Below, piece by piece: positions 1 through 11,757 of a stretch of DNA of 64,000 bases. The stretch lies in contig NC_081842.1 of NCBI RefSeq assembly GCF_963259705.1, positions 64,988,787 to 65,052,786 on the forward strand. The letters run 5' to 3'. Origin of the DNA: Myotis daubentonii (Eukaryota; Chordata; Mammalia; Chiroptera; Vespertilionidae). A model generated the notes under the pieces. The model was not told the origin of the DNA, ran no database searches, and saw only the letters and a program-made list of their open reading frames with translations. A program made the position numbers and the translations under genes. The first letter of the stretch is position 1. The number at the start of each line of letters is the position of its first letter.

Positions 1-694
1 CTGGGCCTAGGGGAAAAGTTGACACTTGACATGCATCTGTTAATTGAAGTCGCTACTATTTTCTATTAAAAGAGCTTCAATATCTACATATTCTCTCCTC
101 AAATGCTTCAAACTATTTGAAACATAATTATTTATTTATTCAATACATTTGTTTCAAGCACCTGTAATGTGCCAAGCATTTTTATAAGTATTGAGACGAA
201 GCAGTGAAGAAACAATAAATATCCTTGCTCTTGTTTAAGCCTTTCATAATAAACTTTTAACAAACAATGAAATCTATAATCATAATATGTCAACAGTGAG
301 AAGGACCTTTAAGATCATTCATCAGTAATTAAACCATAACTCTTCAAGGTCAATAACAATATCTATTTTGCTCAACTTTGAACAACTAGCTCCTAACCCC
401 TGCCTAGAGCAGGGAATGCCCTCAATTAATATTTATTGAATGCAAGAATGAATGGACATCCTTATTTCATAGATGAGGAAACTGAAGTCCAGGAAAAGGA
501 AGAGATTTTCCTTAAATCATAAGATTTTCTCATGACCAGGTTTTCCCATTATATCAGGTTGCCATACTCAACCAGAGGGGGTTCAGCTCAAATACGTTTT
601 ATCAATTCAGCACTGGAAACTAAGTACCTAGGGTTCACGGGTTTTGAGTGACCTACAAAACTTCCATGATTAAAAACAAATTGTTGTTCCCAAA
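1..694. other. Intronic AT-rich DNA with eroded ancient repeat pieces
   Basis: No gene is seen. Around 118-230 there is wording like old mammal-wide repeats (TGTGCCAAGCA, then CAGTGAAGAAACAATAAAT). Around 455-560 there is a MIR-like stretch (GATGAGGAAACTGAAGTCCAG). Both are too eroded to bound precisely. Confidence 0.5.
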
Positions 695-881
695 TCTGTA
701 TAATAAAGAGCCAGGGTCGTAACGACCAAAGGCTCGACCAGACCAGAAGTCAGTGCTGGGTTGCCTAGGGGGTCTAAACTGGAAGTCAGACATTCCCCAA
801 TGGGCCGCCAATTGGAGTGGGTGCAGGTTGGGCTGAGGGAACCCCCCCTCCGTGCATGAATTTTGTGCACTGGGCCTCTAG
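695..881 (+). mobile_element. Short non-autonomous Helitron (HeliBat type)
   Basis: It starts TCTGTATAATAAAGAG and ends in the hairpin GTGCATGAATTTTGTGCAC followed by GGGCCTCTAG. It is flanked by A on the left and T on the right, as expected for Helitron insertion at AT. Only about 190 bp remain, so it is an internally deleted copy with no coding capacity. Confidence 0.88.
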
Positions 882-1624
882 TGTAAAATAAAAGTCATAT
901 AATTAAAACTGATAAAGTTCAGTTAGATGACTACAAAAGGTAACATGTCAGTCAGTTAGCTGGGATTCAAGTCAGCTGAACACACACAATAATATATACA
1001 TATTTTATATGAGATGAGAGTGATTTTATACTTGTTTATGTTATTGAATATTAAACAAAGGGGTTATTTTTGTATTATATTAAGGGACAACTAGTTAGTA
1101 AAAATAGAATGTGTCAAATCAGTGGATTCAATGAAATTCTTATAGACCACAGGGAATTATGGGGAGAAGAAAATATAAAATAACAACGTTTTATAACCAC
1201 AAAAGTGAGGTAAGCTAAGAACTCATACCAATATTTCTTTAAAAAAGTAAACCTACATGCAAATGAATAAAACAGGCAATCAGATGTGAACCATATGCCT
1301 GCTCTAGTTAGAGCCACTTAAATGAGAGACTGCATATGAGTTTGATAAAGGTTTGAACCACAGACAAAGGGAAATTTATTGAGAACAGAACCTGAGTTAT
1401 AGATAAACAGGTCCATTTGAGCCTGAATGTCAGCAAGAACTTCTGGGGATTGCTAAATTGCTCTTTCTTTCACTGATGCTGACACTAGACAAGTCATTGT
1501 AGTTAATAAATCATGTTGACCATATGGTTGTATATCTATATTTTCTTACCTGTTCTATCCAGCAGCCTCTCTGCCTAGAAAGAATCATGACTTATGACTT
1601 CGCTGGCCCCTAAAGCACTTAATT
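882..1624. other. Intronic sequence, nothing recognised
   Basis: AT-rich unique-looking DNA. No gene, tandem array or clear repeat end was seen. Confidence 0.5.
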
Positions 1625-1830
1625 ATAGCTAACATATTTGACCCTGACTCTATGCTCAGAACATTCTACGTATTTCATTCTATGTCATTTTATTTACTAG
1701 TAATTCTCACAGGTACCTTAATCATCCAATTTTATAGGTGGGAAACTGAGGCACAGTAAGATGAAGTAACTTACCTAAGACCACACTGTTTATGAATGGC
1801 AGCAAGGAATTCTAACCTAGGACAGAGCCA
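1625..1830 (+). repeat. MIR SINE fossil
   Basis: It contains the MIR core wording GAAACTGAGGCACAG, then AAGTAACTTACCTAAGACCACAC, preceded by the TTATAGGTG stretch. It is diverged, as expected for this old mammal-wide family. Confidence 0.85.
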
Positions 1831-2017
1831 TTTGGCAGCTTCTACTTAAGATTGCTCTTTCTGCCTTTAACTTTGCCCAAGAAGAGTGGGTGTTCACAGA
1901 GTGGGAGCTAGAGTAGGGAGTCCACAGGTATGTAAGCCTGGAGCCTATAAATTCTAAAAACAGATCTTGGTAAAAGCTGCTCAGAATGGAGGGAAGAATC
2001 CTGATTAGTTTTGTCTA

Positions 2018-2500
2018 TCCCATATAATAAAGCGGTCATATGCAAATTGACCATCACTCCAACACACAAGATGGCTGCCTCCATGTGGTCAAAGATGGCT
2101 GACCCCATGCGGACACAAGATGGCAGGCAAGGGGGGGGGGGTCAGTTGTGGGCGATCAGACCTGCAAGGAAGGGCAGTTGGGAGCAATCAGGCCAGCAGG
2201 GGAGAGCAGTTGGGAGTGATCAGGCCAGCAGGGGAGAGCAGTTAGGGGTGACCAGGCCAGCAAGGGAGGGCAGTTAGGGGTGACCAGGCAGGCAGGGGAG
2301 CAGTTAGGCATCTATCAGGCTGACAGGCAGAAGCAGTTAGGGGCAATCAGGCAGGCAGGCAGGTGAGTGGTTGGGAGCCAGCAGTCCCAGGTTGTGAGAG
2401 GGATGTCTGACTGCCCCAAGGGGTTCCAGATTGGAGAGGGTGCAGGCTGGGCTGAGGGACACACACCCCTGGGCACGAATTTGATGCACCGGGCCTCTAG
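2018..2500 (+). mobile_element. Non-autonomous Helitron (HeliBat type)
   Basis: The 5' end TCCCATATAATAAAGCGG follows an A. The 3' end GGGCACGAATTTGATGCACC then GGGCCTCTAG is followed by T. The body carries the octamer ATGCAAAT, several AAGATGGC words, and a ~33-bp tandem array at about 2140-2360. No transposase is present. Confidence 0.9.
2140..2360 (+). repeat. ~33-bp tandem array inside Helitron
   Basis: About seven imperfect copies of a unit like GTGATCAGGCCAGCAGGGGA followed by GAGCAGTTAGG. Similar arrays occur in the Helitrons at 27492-27954 and, inverted, at 31009-31519, so the array belongs to the family. Confidence 0.8.
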
Positions 2501-2830
2501 TCTATATAATAAAAGCCTAAGCTACCAATACGGCAGAATGACCAGTTTCTATGATGCGCACTGACCATCAGGGGGCAGACACTCAATGCAGGAGCTGCCC
2601 CCTGGTGGTCAGTGTGCTCCCATAGGGATAGCACCACTCAGCCAGAAGCCAGGCTCATGACTGGCAAATGCAGCAGAGGTGGCAGGAGCGCTAAGGAGCA
2701 GACATCCTAGTGGTAAGGAGCAGCAAGCAGGCGGGCAGTAAGGAGTGAGGGGTCCTAGACTGTGAGAGGGCGCAGGCCGGATTGAGGGACACCACCCTCC
2801 AGTGCACGAATTTCACGTACCAGGCCTCTA
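2501..2830 (+). mobile_element. Second Helitron abutting the first
   Basis: It begins TCTATATAATAAAAGCC immediately after the CTAG of the previous Helitron, with no base between. It ends with a hairpin and GGCCTCTAA; the terminal G has mutated to A. Inside is a 20-bp stem (2559-2578 with 2595-2614) around the word CCATCAGGGGGCAG. Confidence 0.86.
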
Positions 2831-3388
2831 ATATAATATAAAATCTTGTCTTAGTACTTTCTGGTGTTAATTGCATAATTTTTAAATGCTAGGAATTAGT
2901 TAATATGTACAGTAATCTTTAGCATTTTGTGCAAAAACTATGATCATCATGATGAGTGTCAAAGATAGATGAATGGCTGAGGCCAGTTGGTCACTCCAGT
3001 TATCATGATCCAATTAGGTTAATTAATCACATTTCCCATCTAGAGGATCAGCCTCCCACTGAGATAGTCATTGCTTAAGAAGAGGCTGTAGAAGCTAAAA
3101 ATTACATGACATTTTTAATACCGAGTGACATAGGACAAGTGAGTGAAAGTACAAGGTCTGAAGCTGGAAAATAAGGAAAACCTGCAATTGCTGCTATGAC
3201 AGCTGAAACCCATCAAGTTCAAGAGTAGAAAACACTTGTTGTTTTTCAGTTTAGCTCTGAATATACTTTTGTTTATACTAAACATAAAAATCTCATGCTA
3301 ATGAAGTTCAATTAGATGTTTATCTAATAATGATATTGTAATTTTGGTTAAGACATTACATGAAAAGAGCAAGATTAAATTAATCACA
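2831..3388. other. Intronic sequence, nothing recognised
   Basis: AT-rich, no repeat ends or gene seen. Confidence 0.45.
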
Positions 3389-3390
3389 GG

Positions 3391-3466
3391 ATCTATCTAT
3401 CTATCTATCTATCTATCATCTATCTATCATCTATCATCTATCTACCTACCTACCTATTTATCATCT
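3391..3466. repeat. TATC/TACC microsatellite
   Basis: Perfect ATCT repeats, then interrupted ATCATCT and CTACCTACC variants. It is probably length-polymorphic. Confidence 0.97.
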
Positions 3467-5404
3467 TAGGTGGCCAGTGAATTTATCCTCTATAAGAGTC
3501 ATTAATATTCTATCTAGTGATGGCTTCTCTCCACAATTCTTCACCAGGGGAAATCAACCCTCAAATCCAGCTTTATTATGAGAAGGAGTATGTCAAAGAA
3601 AAAACAAATGATGATGCATTTTAGTGGTTTGGTCTAAAAGGGGTGAAAAAGTTGTTTTGTTTTTTTAACAAAATTGACAGTTTTGATAATGTTTATATTA
3701 AATAGTATTTAAATTCTCAAAAATTACTATCTGTCAGTTTTTACAGACCATGTTAGAATCTGGTAAAGAGCCATAAACTTCTCCAGCCTTGACATTTTAA
3801 CCCTGACAAAAACATTACTTTTTCCAGGCTCAAAGACCTCTTAGAAATCACCATGTTCTCTAGCAGTCTCCATGTATTTGATCATTTTCTGTGTTAACTT
3901 CAAAAGAGAGAGTGCACATCATACACAGTAAAGCCATATCTTCTTAATGTCTTAGAGTTGAAGGATGCTTCAAAAGAGAAGAAAAATGTGTAAATTTACT
4001 CATTTATTCATTTGGTGAAAGGTCCTAGGCCGTAGTTACTACGTGCCATGCACTGTTCTAAGCACTAAAAACACAGCAGCGGTAATGCAGCAATGAAAAC
4101 GCCAAGCAATGATCTCGACCTTCTTAGAATTTATATGCTAGTAATTACTGGCATGTGTATTGCTTGTTGGAGGAGGAGGCATAAAAGAAAACATAGTAGT
4201 TAGGTAAGAAGTCAGCACAAAGAGGTATTCTTTCTCCTGGGATTTGCAAAGTTGAGTATCTTGAATGAATCTCATAAGTTTTGAAATAGGAAAAACCCTA
4301 GTAGGTTTCACATTCTGGATTCACAATAACCATTCCTAAAGGAATACCAAGACCACGTTTAGATGCCAATAAAGATGGAAGTCATTTCTATGCCCCTTGG
4401 AAACTGTGTGGTGGTAGCCTTGAAAGAGTAAGGGGATCCATGGAAGCCTTCACAGTGGTCCTGGAAAAATGCACACCAAACCGGCTCTCTGATCCTTGCT
4501 GAAATAGATTCTGGAAACTGCTCTTGCCTTTATGCATTCCATCCATTTCCTCGAAAGGGTGAGAATAGCACGTCTGCACATTCTGTTGGTGAACAAATAT
4601 CAGGAGCATATGCAGCAGCGGCTGCTTGCGCGTCAGCCAGGCAGCCGGCTGCAATGCTGCTGAAGGGATGGCGGTGTTCCCAGCTGCCATCGCCTACACT
4701 GAGCTCTAATGGCCCTGTTTACTGGCTCTGGTCCAGGCCCCTCCGCAGCCCTACATTACTGAAATTAGGTTGAGTGGATTTCCGAGTAAAACATTACCTC
4801 TTGGGACCTGCCCAGCTCTCCCCAGCCTTGTCAACATTGATTAAATAGAAGCTGCTATCATCTTGGGGCCATGCCCACAATTACTCTACCAGTCACCACT
4901 GGGCTGGGGTGTTTGCTCCATTTCCTTTTTTTTATTTTCATCTTTCTTGAGTATTAAGTATCATCATCTCAAAGTCTCAATGGAAAGCGATAAAAAAACA
5001 TTTTGCAGCTAACTCACATATGTCCCTCTTATTACTTACGGGGTCTTCCTCTTGAGCTGTGTACCAGATGTCGATCTGGAACCTGATCATGGCTTTTGGT
5101 GGTTACTGGATCCACATTTTATGCTTTTCATAATCATATTTTACATTTCAAGTTCCTTTGAAAGCACTGAACCAGTGTACACTATTTTGATGTCAACAGA
5201 ATGGTGCAAATATCACCTATGTCCCCTCCTTGCTCTCTGTGCTTTTGAAAGAGAGTATAACCCTATTGCTTACAATACTATTCACTTTAGGATTTCGAAG
5301 AAGAACAAAGCAGAATTTAACCAAGAAGAAGACTCAGAGGCAACATGGCAGGATACCTGAAACACACTCCTTCTCTCAGAAGTTGAGGCCTAGGCTCAAG
5401 CTGA
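3467..5404. other. Intronic stretch with one old repeat piece
   Basis: At about 3990-4145 there is an ancient mammal-wide repeat piece (ACTGTTCTAAGCACTAAAAA, then ACAGCAG). At 4560-4870 the base composition is less AT-rich, with no obvious repeat; it could be conserved non-coding DNA. No gene was supported. Confidence 0.45.
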
Positions 5405-5600
5405 TTTATGTTCTAGCCTTGACTGCGCAACCAATTAGTCATGTGACCTTTTCTTTCTTTGACTCAGTTTCCTAATCTATGAAAAAATATGAATAGTAAT
5501 GCCTACCCCACCTTATTGCAGTTTGTTTGGAGGTAAAAAAAAAAAGGGGGGGGTATTTGAAAGGACTTTATAAAATTTAAAGTACAGTATGTAATACGTC
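5405..5600 (-). repeat. MIR SINE fossil
   Basis: Wording ATGTGACCTTTTCTTTCTTTG, then CTCAGTTTCCTAATCTATGA, then AGTAATGCCTACC matches the reverse-oriented MIR core. A poly-A/poly-G run interrupts it near 5537. Confidence 0.8.
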
Positions 5601-6070
5601 AAGATTTTAATCCAACCTGTGGGGTTTGGGTAAAAACAAAAAAACCCAAAACAATGCCTATCAAGTTTAACATTTCTATCCCAGGAAGAAAAATAATAAT
5701 CCTGACCTCAAAACCCCGAAAATCTTTCCCAGATAAATGACTAAGACAATTTCTTCCCTAGAATGTTCCTGTAAAGTCTCTAACTCTAATTAGAAAATAA
5801 GAATACAGTGATTTATTAATTAAATAGAGCTGCTCAATTATAGAATCTAGGATTTTTAACAGATAGAACAAAAGTTAGTGTTTTTTTCTGAAAGGAGAAA
5901 AGACCCAGAGATTTTAAAATGTTAAAACAAAACTTAAAGGAAATACAGTTTGATCTTGAAAACTTCTTAAACATTCTCTATATAAAATGTCTGCCATCAA
6001 AAATTAGATGTTTGACCTTCTTTCCCCATTAGGTAAGAGAGCTGGTTCTAGAGCCAGAATATATGCATTT
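5601..6070. other. Intronic sequence, nothing recognised
   Basis: AT-rich DNA up to the target site of the L1 insertion. Confidence 0.45.
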
Positions 6071-6081
6071 AAATTCTATCT

Positions 6082-7064
6082 CTGCAGACTGGTACAGCCA
6101 CTGTAGAAAACAGTATGGGGTTTCCTCAAAAAATTAAAAATAGGCCTAACCGGTTTGGCTCAGTGGATAGAGCGTCAGCCTGCGGACTGAGGGGTCCCCG
6201 GTTCGATTCCAGTCAAGGGCATGTACCTTGGTTGCAGGCACATCCCCAGTGAGGAGTGTTCAGAAGGCAGCTGATCGATGTTTCTCTCTCATCTATGTTT
6301 CTAACTCTCTATCCCTCTTCTCTCCTCTCTGTAAAAAATTAATAAAATATATTTTTTTAAAAAAATTAAAAATAGAACTGTCTTTTGATCCAGTGATTTC
6401 CTTCTGGCAATATATCCAGAGAAACCTGAACCACTAATTCAAAATAATATATTCACCCTTATGTTCATTGGAGTGTAATTTGCAATAGCCGATATCTGGA
6501 AATAGCCCAAGTGCCCATGGATAGATGAGTGGATAAAAAAGCTGTGGTACATTTGCACAATGGAATACTATGCAGCTGTAACAGAGAAGGATCTCTTACC
6601 CTTTGCAACAGCATGGAAGGTCCTGGAGCGTATTACGCTAAGTGAAATAAGCCAGTCAGAGAAAGACAAGTATCACATGATCTCACTTATATAAGGAATC
6701 TAATGAACAAAATAAACTGATGAACAGAATAGAAATAGAGGCATGGATGCATGGCACAGACTGACAGCTGCCTGTTATATATAATATATTTTACATGTAT
6801 TTATATTTATAAATATAAATTGTATATGTGCAGATTTTTATATATATAAAATGTATAGACACAGACAACAGTTATGGTGATAGCCAGAGGGGAAAAGGGT
6901 GAGGAGGAGTTGGAGGTGGACAAAGTGGGGAAAAGGAGGACAGAAAGAAACTTTGCTTGAGGCGATGGGTGCACAATGCAGTGTGAAGATGATGTTTTAT
7001 TGACTTGTATAATTGTATTGTTTTGCGAACCAATGTTACCCCAATAAATAAAATAAATAAATAA
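6082..7064 (+). mobile_element. 5'-truncated L1 retrotransposon 3' end, split by a SINE
   Basis: L1 ORF2 3' wording is clear (GGAATACTATGCAGC, TAAGTGAAATAAGCCAGTCA). It continues into a 3' UTR and an AATAAATAAAATAAATAA tail. An 11-bp target duplication AAATTCTATCT flanks it at 6071-6081 and 7065-7075. Only about 770 bp of L1 remain once the SINE is removed, with no intact ORF. Minus-strand open frames here are chance. Confidence 0.93.
6144..6358 (+). mobile_element. VES SINE inserted in L1
   Basis: A tRNA-derived head (GGTTTGGCTCAGTGGATAGA), a box-B-like GGTTCGATTCC, then GATCGATGTTTCTCTCTCAT and a CT-rich tail ending in AATAAAATAT. The repeated word AAAAAATTAAAAATAG flanks it, so it inserted into the older L1. 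Confidence 0.95.
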
Positions 7065-7084
7065 AAATTCTATCTTTGACATTT

Positions 7085-7290
7085 ACCATGATTTTGATTA
7101 AGGTATTTAACCTCTTGTTGCCTCATTTTCCTTTTCTGTAATTTATCTGTAATTGGTGATAATATTGGTACCTGCCTCCTGGGCTTTTTATGATATTTAA
7201 ATGTGTTAATTATTTAAAGTACTTAATAATGAACGGTGTGTTTCCATAAGTGCTCAATAAGTGTTAACTATTATTACATGACTTAAAGGG
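7085..7290 (-). repeat. MIR SINE fossil
   Basis: TTAACCTCTTGTTGCCTCA, then GGTACCTGCCTCCTGGG, then AAGTGCTCAATAAGTGTTAA follow the MIR consensus order. Confidence 0.82.
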
Positions 7291-7299
7291 GACTAACAT

Positions 7300-7475
7300 T
7301 GATTTAATTTTTACTATGTGCCAATCATTGTTCTAAGGGGTTTCACACGTAAGTATTCAATATACATCTTGCCTGCTTCCCCATTTCTTTATCAGTAAAC
7401 TGGGAATAATAATATTTACCTCATAGATTTGTGACGAGTGTTAAATGAGAGAATAAAGAACTTAATACAGTGCCA
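7300..7475. repeat. MIR-class fragments
   Basis: TTACTATGTGCCAATCATTG, TCTAAGG, then AGTAAACTGGGAATAATAAT with TTTACCTCATAGA. They appear to be two small pieces facing opposite ways, about 7300-7365 and 7375-7475. Confidence 0.6.
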
Positions 7476-10185
7476 CTACTTGCTCACCTATGTGCCTAAT
7501 GAATGAATTATGTTCTTCCTCTCTCCACATTTATGCTCATTCAATCTTAGCCCACAATCAAGAGGAAAGTTTCTTCAAATATCCAAAGAAAGGGAAAGAA
7601 GAGTTTGTGCCTTATGAAATTTTTGCTTGTAGAATGAAAATGAAATTAAAAACTCTAAAAAAAGGCTTTGATGTCAAGGGTCAGGGTTCAGAAATGACTG
7701 TGAGGGTAAAGATGGGCATCGATCAAACTTGAAGGGCATGATTTTGTGATGCAAGAATCAAGGCTGCTAAAAAGGAATGTCTCAAAAGGCAATCACCTAT
7801 GATATTGCCTCTATTGAGAACAGAACAATTTCTCTATTTCATACCTGGAGAATAGGAAGCAATTGATTTTAAAAGGAAACAACTTATCCTCAGCCTTAGC
7901 TCTATATGAGGTTAAATTTTGTAGCAAAAAATTTTGTAGCAAAAATTTATCATACTGAATGAGCAAGAACCAAATTGTCCTCTGTCCCTGACTATGTAGT
8001 AAATTTTGTATCTGGCAGGCAAATTATAGAAGATGACAAATCTCCAGGTTTATGATATCTATCTAAGAAAAATTCCCTTACTCAATAATTATCAAATTCA
8101 AAACTTGAAAAAGACCTAAAATTTCTTGTCCCTTAACCTTATGGAAAATAATCAAATACAGTGAAAGTTTTCAATTTCATGATGAGAAAGACCTTTTCAT
8201 TTCCAAAAAGCTTTGCAGTTATCTGGGGACAGGGCATGTATTGGGAAAGACATTGGCGTTCTGATGGGGTAATTCTTTCTACCTATGCACAACTCTTTCT
8301 CTTTTCTGGGCCTTCTGAAGCAAGGAACTACAGCATATTTTAAAGAATAAAGAGAAAACAGATGGAGTAGGAAGGAACCATTCTCTTAAAAGAAATCCAG
8401 GCACAGAAATACCCTACTTTTGGGGAATCTAATAAAAACACGATCCCTCCCCCACCCCACTCCTAGGATGATCTCTAATTCCTCCCGCTGCATTTAGGAG
8501 GAAATTAGTAATTTTTAAAAAAATCAGAACTTAGGTATTTGATGTTAATTATTTAGATCCATACTTAGGAGATGAGGAAAAATCAAACTGTCATCATCAT
8601 AATTAGCTAGTTATTAATCTTAATAATAGGAACAGAGCAAAGTGGCAGCGGGGGTTGGGGGGAGGCAAACATTATAAGCATGGTCATCTGAGCAGCTTCA
8701 CGAGGAAGCTACAACTTCACACGCCCCAGGGAACCTTGGGTCCATTCCCAGTGATCTGGGGGAGGGACTCAAACAAAAGGGGAGATGGACACATGGGCAG
8801 TGAAGTCTGGGTGAGGTAGGGAAGGTACTTGTCTGTCAGTCTAGCTAGCCTGAGGAAAAGGATCATTGGCTAGGAGGGTGAAGCCATGCAAGCATGTGAA
8901 TTCTTCAAGGATTAATTGGTTAAGCTACTGGTTACAATCCCCAAACAAAAAGCTTCCTCTCTCTTAAGCAGCTGCATAGACCATGGCCATGCAGACCCCA
9001 CACACAATGGACTGCAGCTGGGAACATGAGCTAAGCTAGCCAGATGCTGGACTGGACTGGACTGTGCTTTAATGGGGAACAGAGACTCTTGGCAGTGCCC
9101 ATAATTCTAGCCCTGCTGAAGCAAGATTGGACTTTTTCCATGGCGGAATAGACAGAAATGGGACATTGGACACCCAGGAGTTTAATTTCATGGAAATAAA
9201 GATCACTCATCCTCCTGTTCAAATCTCATTAAATTCCTTTCCTTATGACATCACAAAAACTCCACTTCCACTGGTAATGGCTGGGGTACAGAGGGCACCC
9301 CATCTATATCAAAACAGGCTAATCATGTTTCTTTGTCATTTGTCATTGAATTTATTCTTAGTTTTTATTCCTAGCACCTTTTCACATTTATTGAAACTGG
9401 CTGCTTAAGCATCAGACTAGCTATTTAAGCATCATACTAGCCATCATACATCATTTTGTTTGTTTTCCCTTAGGTATCTCTATTATTCTCATTGTTTTCA
9501 ACAATGAGCCACCCTAGGTCTTATCTAGTGATCAGTTACAAAAGCATAGTCATTTGTGTCTGTCAGACCTTGAAAAAGTTAATGAACAATCTGGGTTATA
9601 CTGGTTTACATTTTAAAATTCAACTATTTATAATGTTTTAACATATAATGAATGAGTTAATATGCCTTTTTACAAAGTTTTCATTTTTAATATTTGTCTT
9701 TAAAAACAAAAGCAGATGTAGGTATTTCAAATTCCACAATCTGATATGATGTGATTAAATTACTTCTCTGACTCCAGGGTTAAAATACAGAAATCAAAAC
9801 TAGACATAATTCTAACTCCATAAGAGTCACTCCAATAGCCATGCAGCTACCTAAAAACTTTTCCTGTGTATGAATAACTATTGCTTGGGCAACATTTAAA
9901 TTTTAAAATAAAAGCACTAAGTCTGTGAGTTATATTCAGCTCAGGCATTGCTATGACTCACCATGATGTGTTTGATTGTATTTGCAATACACCAGACAAT
10001 TATTTATCTTTGCTGTTTAATTTTCCTTATGGCTGTATCTACACAGCACAAAGAAAACTAAAGACTTGGTAGTTGTCTTGCTAATTTTATCAATGCAAAT
10101 GGATAAACCACACAATTCAGGACAAAAATATAAAATCTGTATACATTGTCACAGAGTCGGCTTGTAATTGTTCGTAAAAGTACAG
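7476..10185. other. Intronic sequence, no gene seen
   Basis: About 2.7 kb of unique-looking DNA. Short open frames at 7490-7732 and 9127-9408 have no recognisable domain and no splice context. A G-rich patch lies near 8645-8665. Confidence 0.45.
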
Positions 10186-10189
10186 AATA

Positions 10190-10310
10190 GTGGATGCTGA
10201 AGGGGATCTTAGAGATCATCTGATCTCAGCCCCTCATTCCCTCTGAAGATGGAGAGTTTCTGTGACTTGTTCAAAGTCACACAGCTAATTACAATTCAGC
10301 AAGTCCTCCC
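10190..10310 (+). repeat. Ancient mammal-wide repeat fragment, MIR-related wording
   Basis: TTAGAGATCATCTGATCTCA, then GTGACTTGTTCAAAGTCACA and CAGCTAATTAC. Similar wording occurs at 32450-32610. The family name is uncertain. Confidence 0.55.
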
Positions 10311-10414
10311 ATAATACTATAATATCTCTCACAACTTTGGGGGATGAGAGGATTCTGTTACTTGATTTTAATTTACCTGTCTCTCCAGTAGTCCTAAATA
10401 TACTATATACATCT

Positions 10415-10515
10415 ATTCCTCCCCCCTTTTCCTCTTTACTATCCTCCTCCCCTTTTCCCTCTCTCTCTCACTTCTCTCTCTACTTCTTTCCTCCCTCCCT
10501 CCTTCCATTTATTTT
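10415..10515. repeat. Polypyrimidine tract
   Basis: A C/T-only style stretch (CTCCCCTTTTCCCTCTCTCT, then TTTCCTCCCTCCCTCCTTCC) of low complexity. Confidence 0.85.
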
Positions 10516-10574
10516 CTCTGCTATGAAAAAGAAGGTAAGTTCAGTATAATTTTGCTATAAGGGCTACACGAAGT

Positions 10575-10746
10575 AATTTTATTACTTTTTAAAAATTAAT
10601 TTTGAGAGAGAGAAACATTGATCTGTTGCCTTCTGCACATGGCCTGACTGGAGATCGAACCTGAAACCTGGTTATGTACCCTGACCAGGAATCGAACCCA
10701 CCACCCTATGGTGTACAAGAACCAACTGAGCCACATCGGCCAGGGT
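10575..10746 (-). mobile_element. VES-type SINE, minus orientation
   Basis: It ends on the plus strand with AACTGAGCCACATCGGCCAG, the complement of the tRNA-like head. GGAATCGAACCCACC is the box-B complement, and GAGAGAGAAACATTGATC is the tail side. It is diverged, and its target duplication is not clear. Confidence 0.88.
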
Positions 10747-11534
10747 CAGAAATAATGTTAGATAGTCCAGTGGCTTGCAGAACCACAGGGCGGAGGATTA
10801 TTGTTGTATCAAACTTCAACATATTAAGTACAGATTGTGAGAAATGAAGTGGATATTTCATGCAGAGAGGAAAAGAAATGGGGACTTCTAAAACTGTAAT
10901 TTAGATGGAATAGTCACCATTGCTTTGGGAACGCTTTATAAACTGAATGACTAAAGAGTTATTAGGTAATGAACGTCCAGAATTATTGACAATTACTAAA
11001 AATACTGTCATATCTAGGAATCTATAAGAGATCATGATTAGGTTGTGAAGAAGAGGAAATAAAAGTGCATGCCATTCCCCCATCTACCACTCCCTCCACT
11101 TCCCAATGAAAGCAGAGTGTTAAAATACCAACTGAGAAGGTTTAACTCAATTTTGAAATTAATTTTAAAAAACATTATTGTAACAAAAAAAGCCCTAGAG
11201 AAGGTGTTTGTGCTTTATGCTTGCACGTAGATAAATAAATGCAATCTCCATCTCTTACTGTGAGAATTCATTTTGCACTCTTTGTGAGTTTTGGCTTCCT
11301 GGGGCCTGTCAAATTGTGGCACTGCCTGTGAGTGAAAAATTGTTTTCAGAATCAATAGCACTTACTGGAATACAACCAGAACTATATAAAAAAATAATAT
11401 TTTTATTTGTATTAATTTTTCTCTTTTTAGTCAAAGATGCCAAAGCTCTTTACTTATATTTAGTGGCAAAGAATGTAATAGCTTTGGCTATTTGGGGACA
11501 TTGGGACAATAAGCAGTTAAAGAATAAAGACTTG
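10747..11534. other. Intronic sequence, nothing recognised
   Basis: No gene or clear repeat. Confidence 0.45.
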
Positions 11535-11757
11535 CCTGGCTGCTGTGGCTCAGTGGTTGAGCATCATCTCAAGAACTCAGAGGTCACTAGTTTGATTCCT
11601 GGTCAGGGCACATGCCTGGGTTTCGGGCTTGATCTCCAGTAGGAGGTATGCAGGAAGCAGCCTACCAAGGATGTTTCTCTCTCATGGATGTTTCTATCCC
11701 TTTCTCCCTCTCACTTCCTCTAAACATCAATAAAAAACATAGTTTTTTAAAAAAAGA
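11535..11757 (+). mobile_element. VES-type SINE
   Basis: GCTGTGGCTCAGTGGTTGAG head, TTTGATTCCTGGTCAGGGCA, then GATGTTTCTCTCTCATGGAT and an A-rich end with AATAAAAAACA. The head is diverged. Confidence 0.9.

Noticed and set aside
6156..6230. Possible tRNA gene (box A/B-like words)
   Set aside because: The words belong to the tRNA-derived head of a VES SINE with tail and target duplications. The same holds for the other SINE copies.
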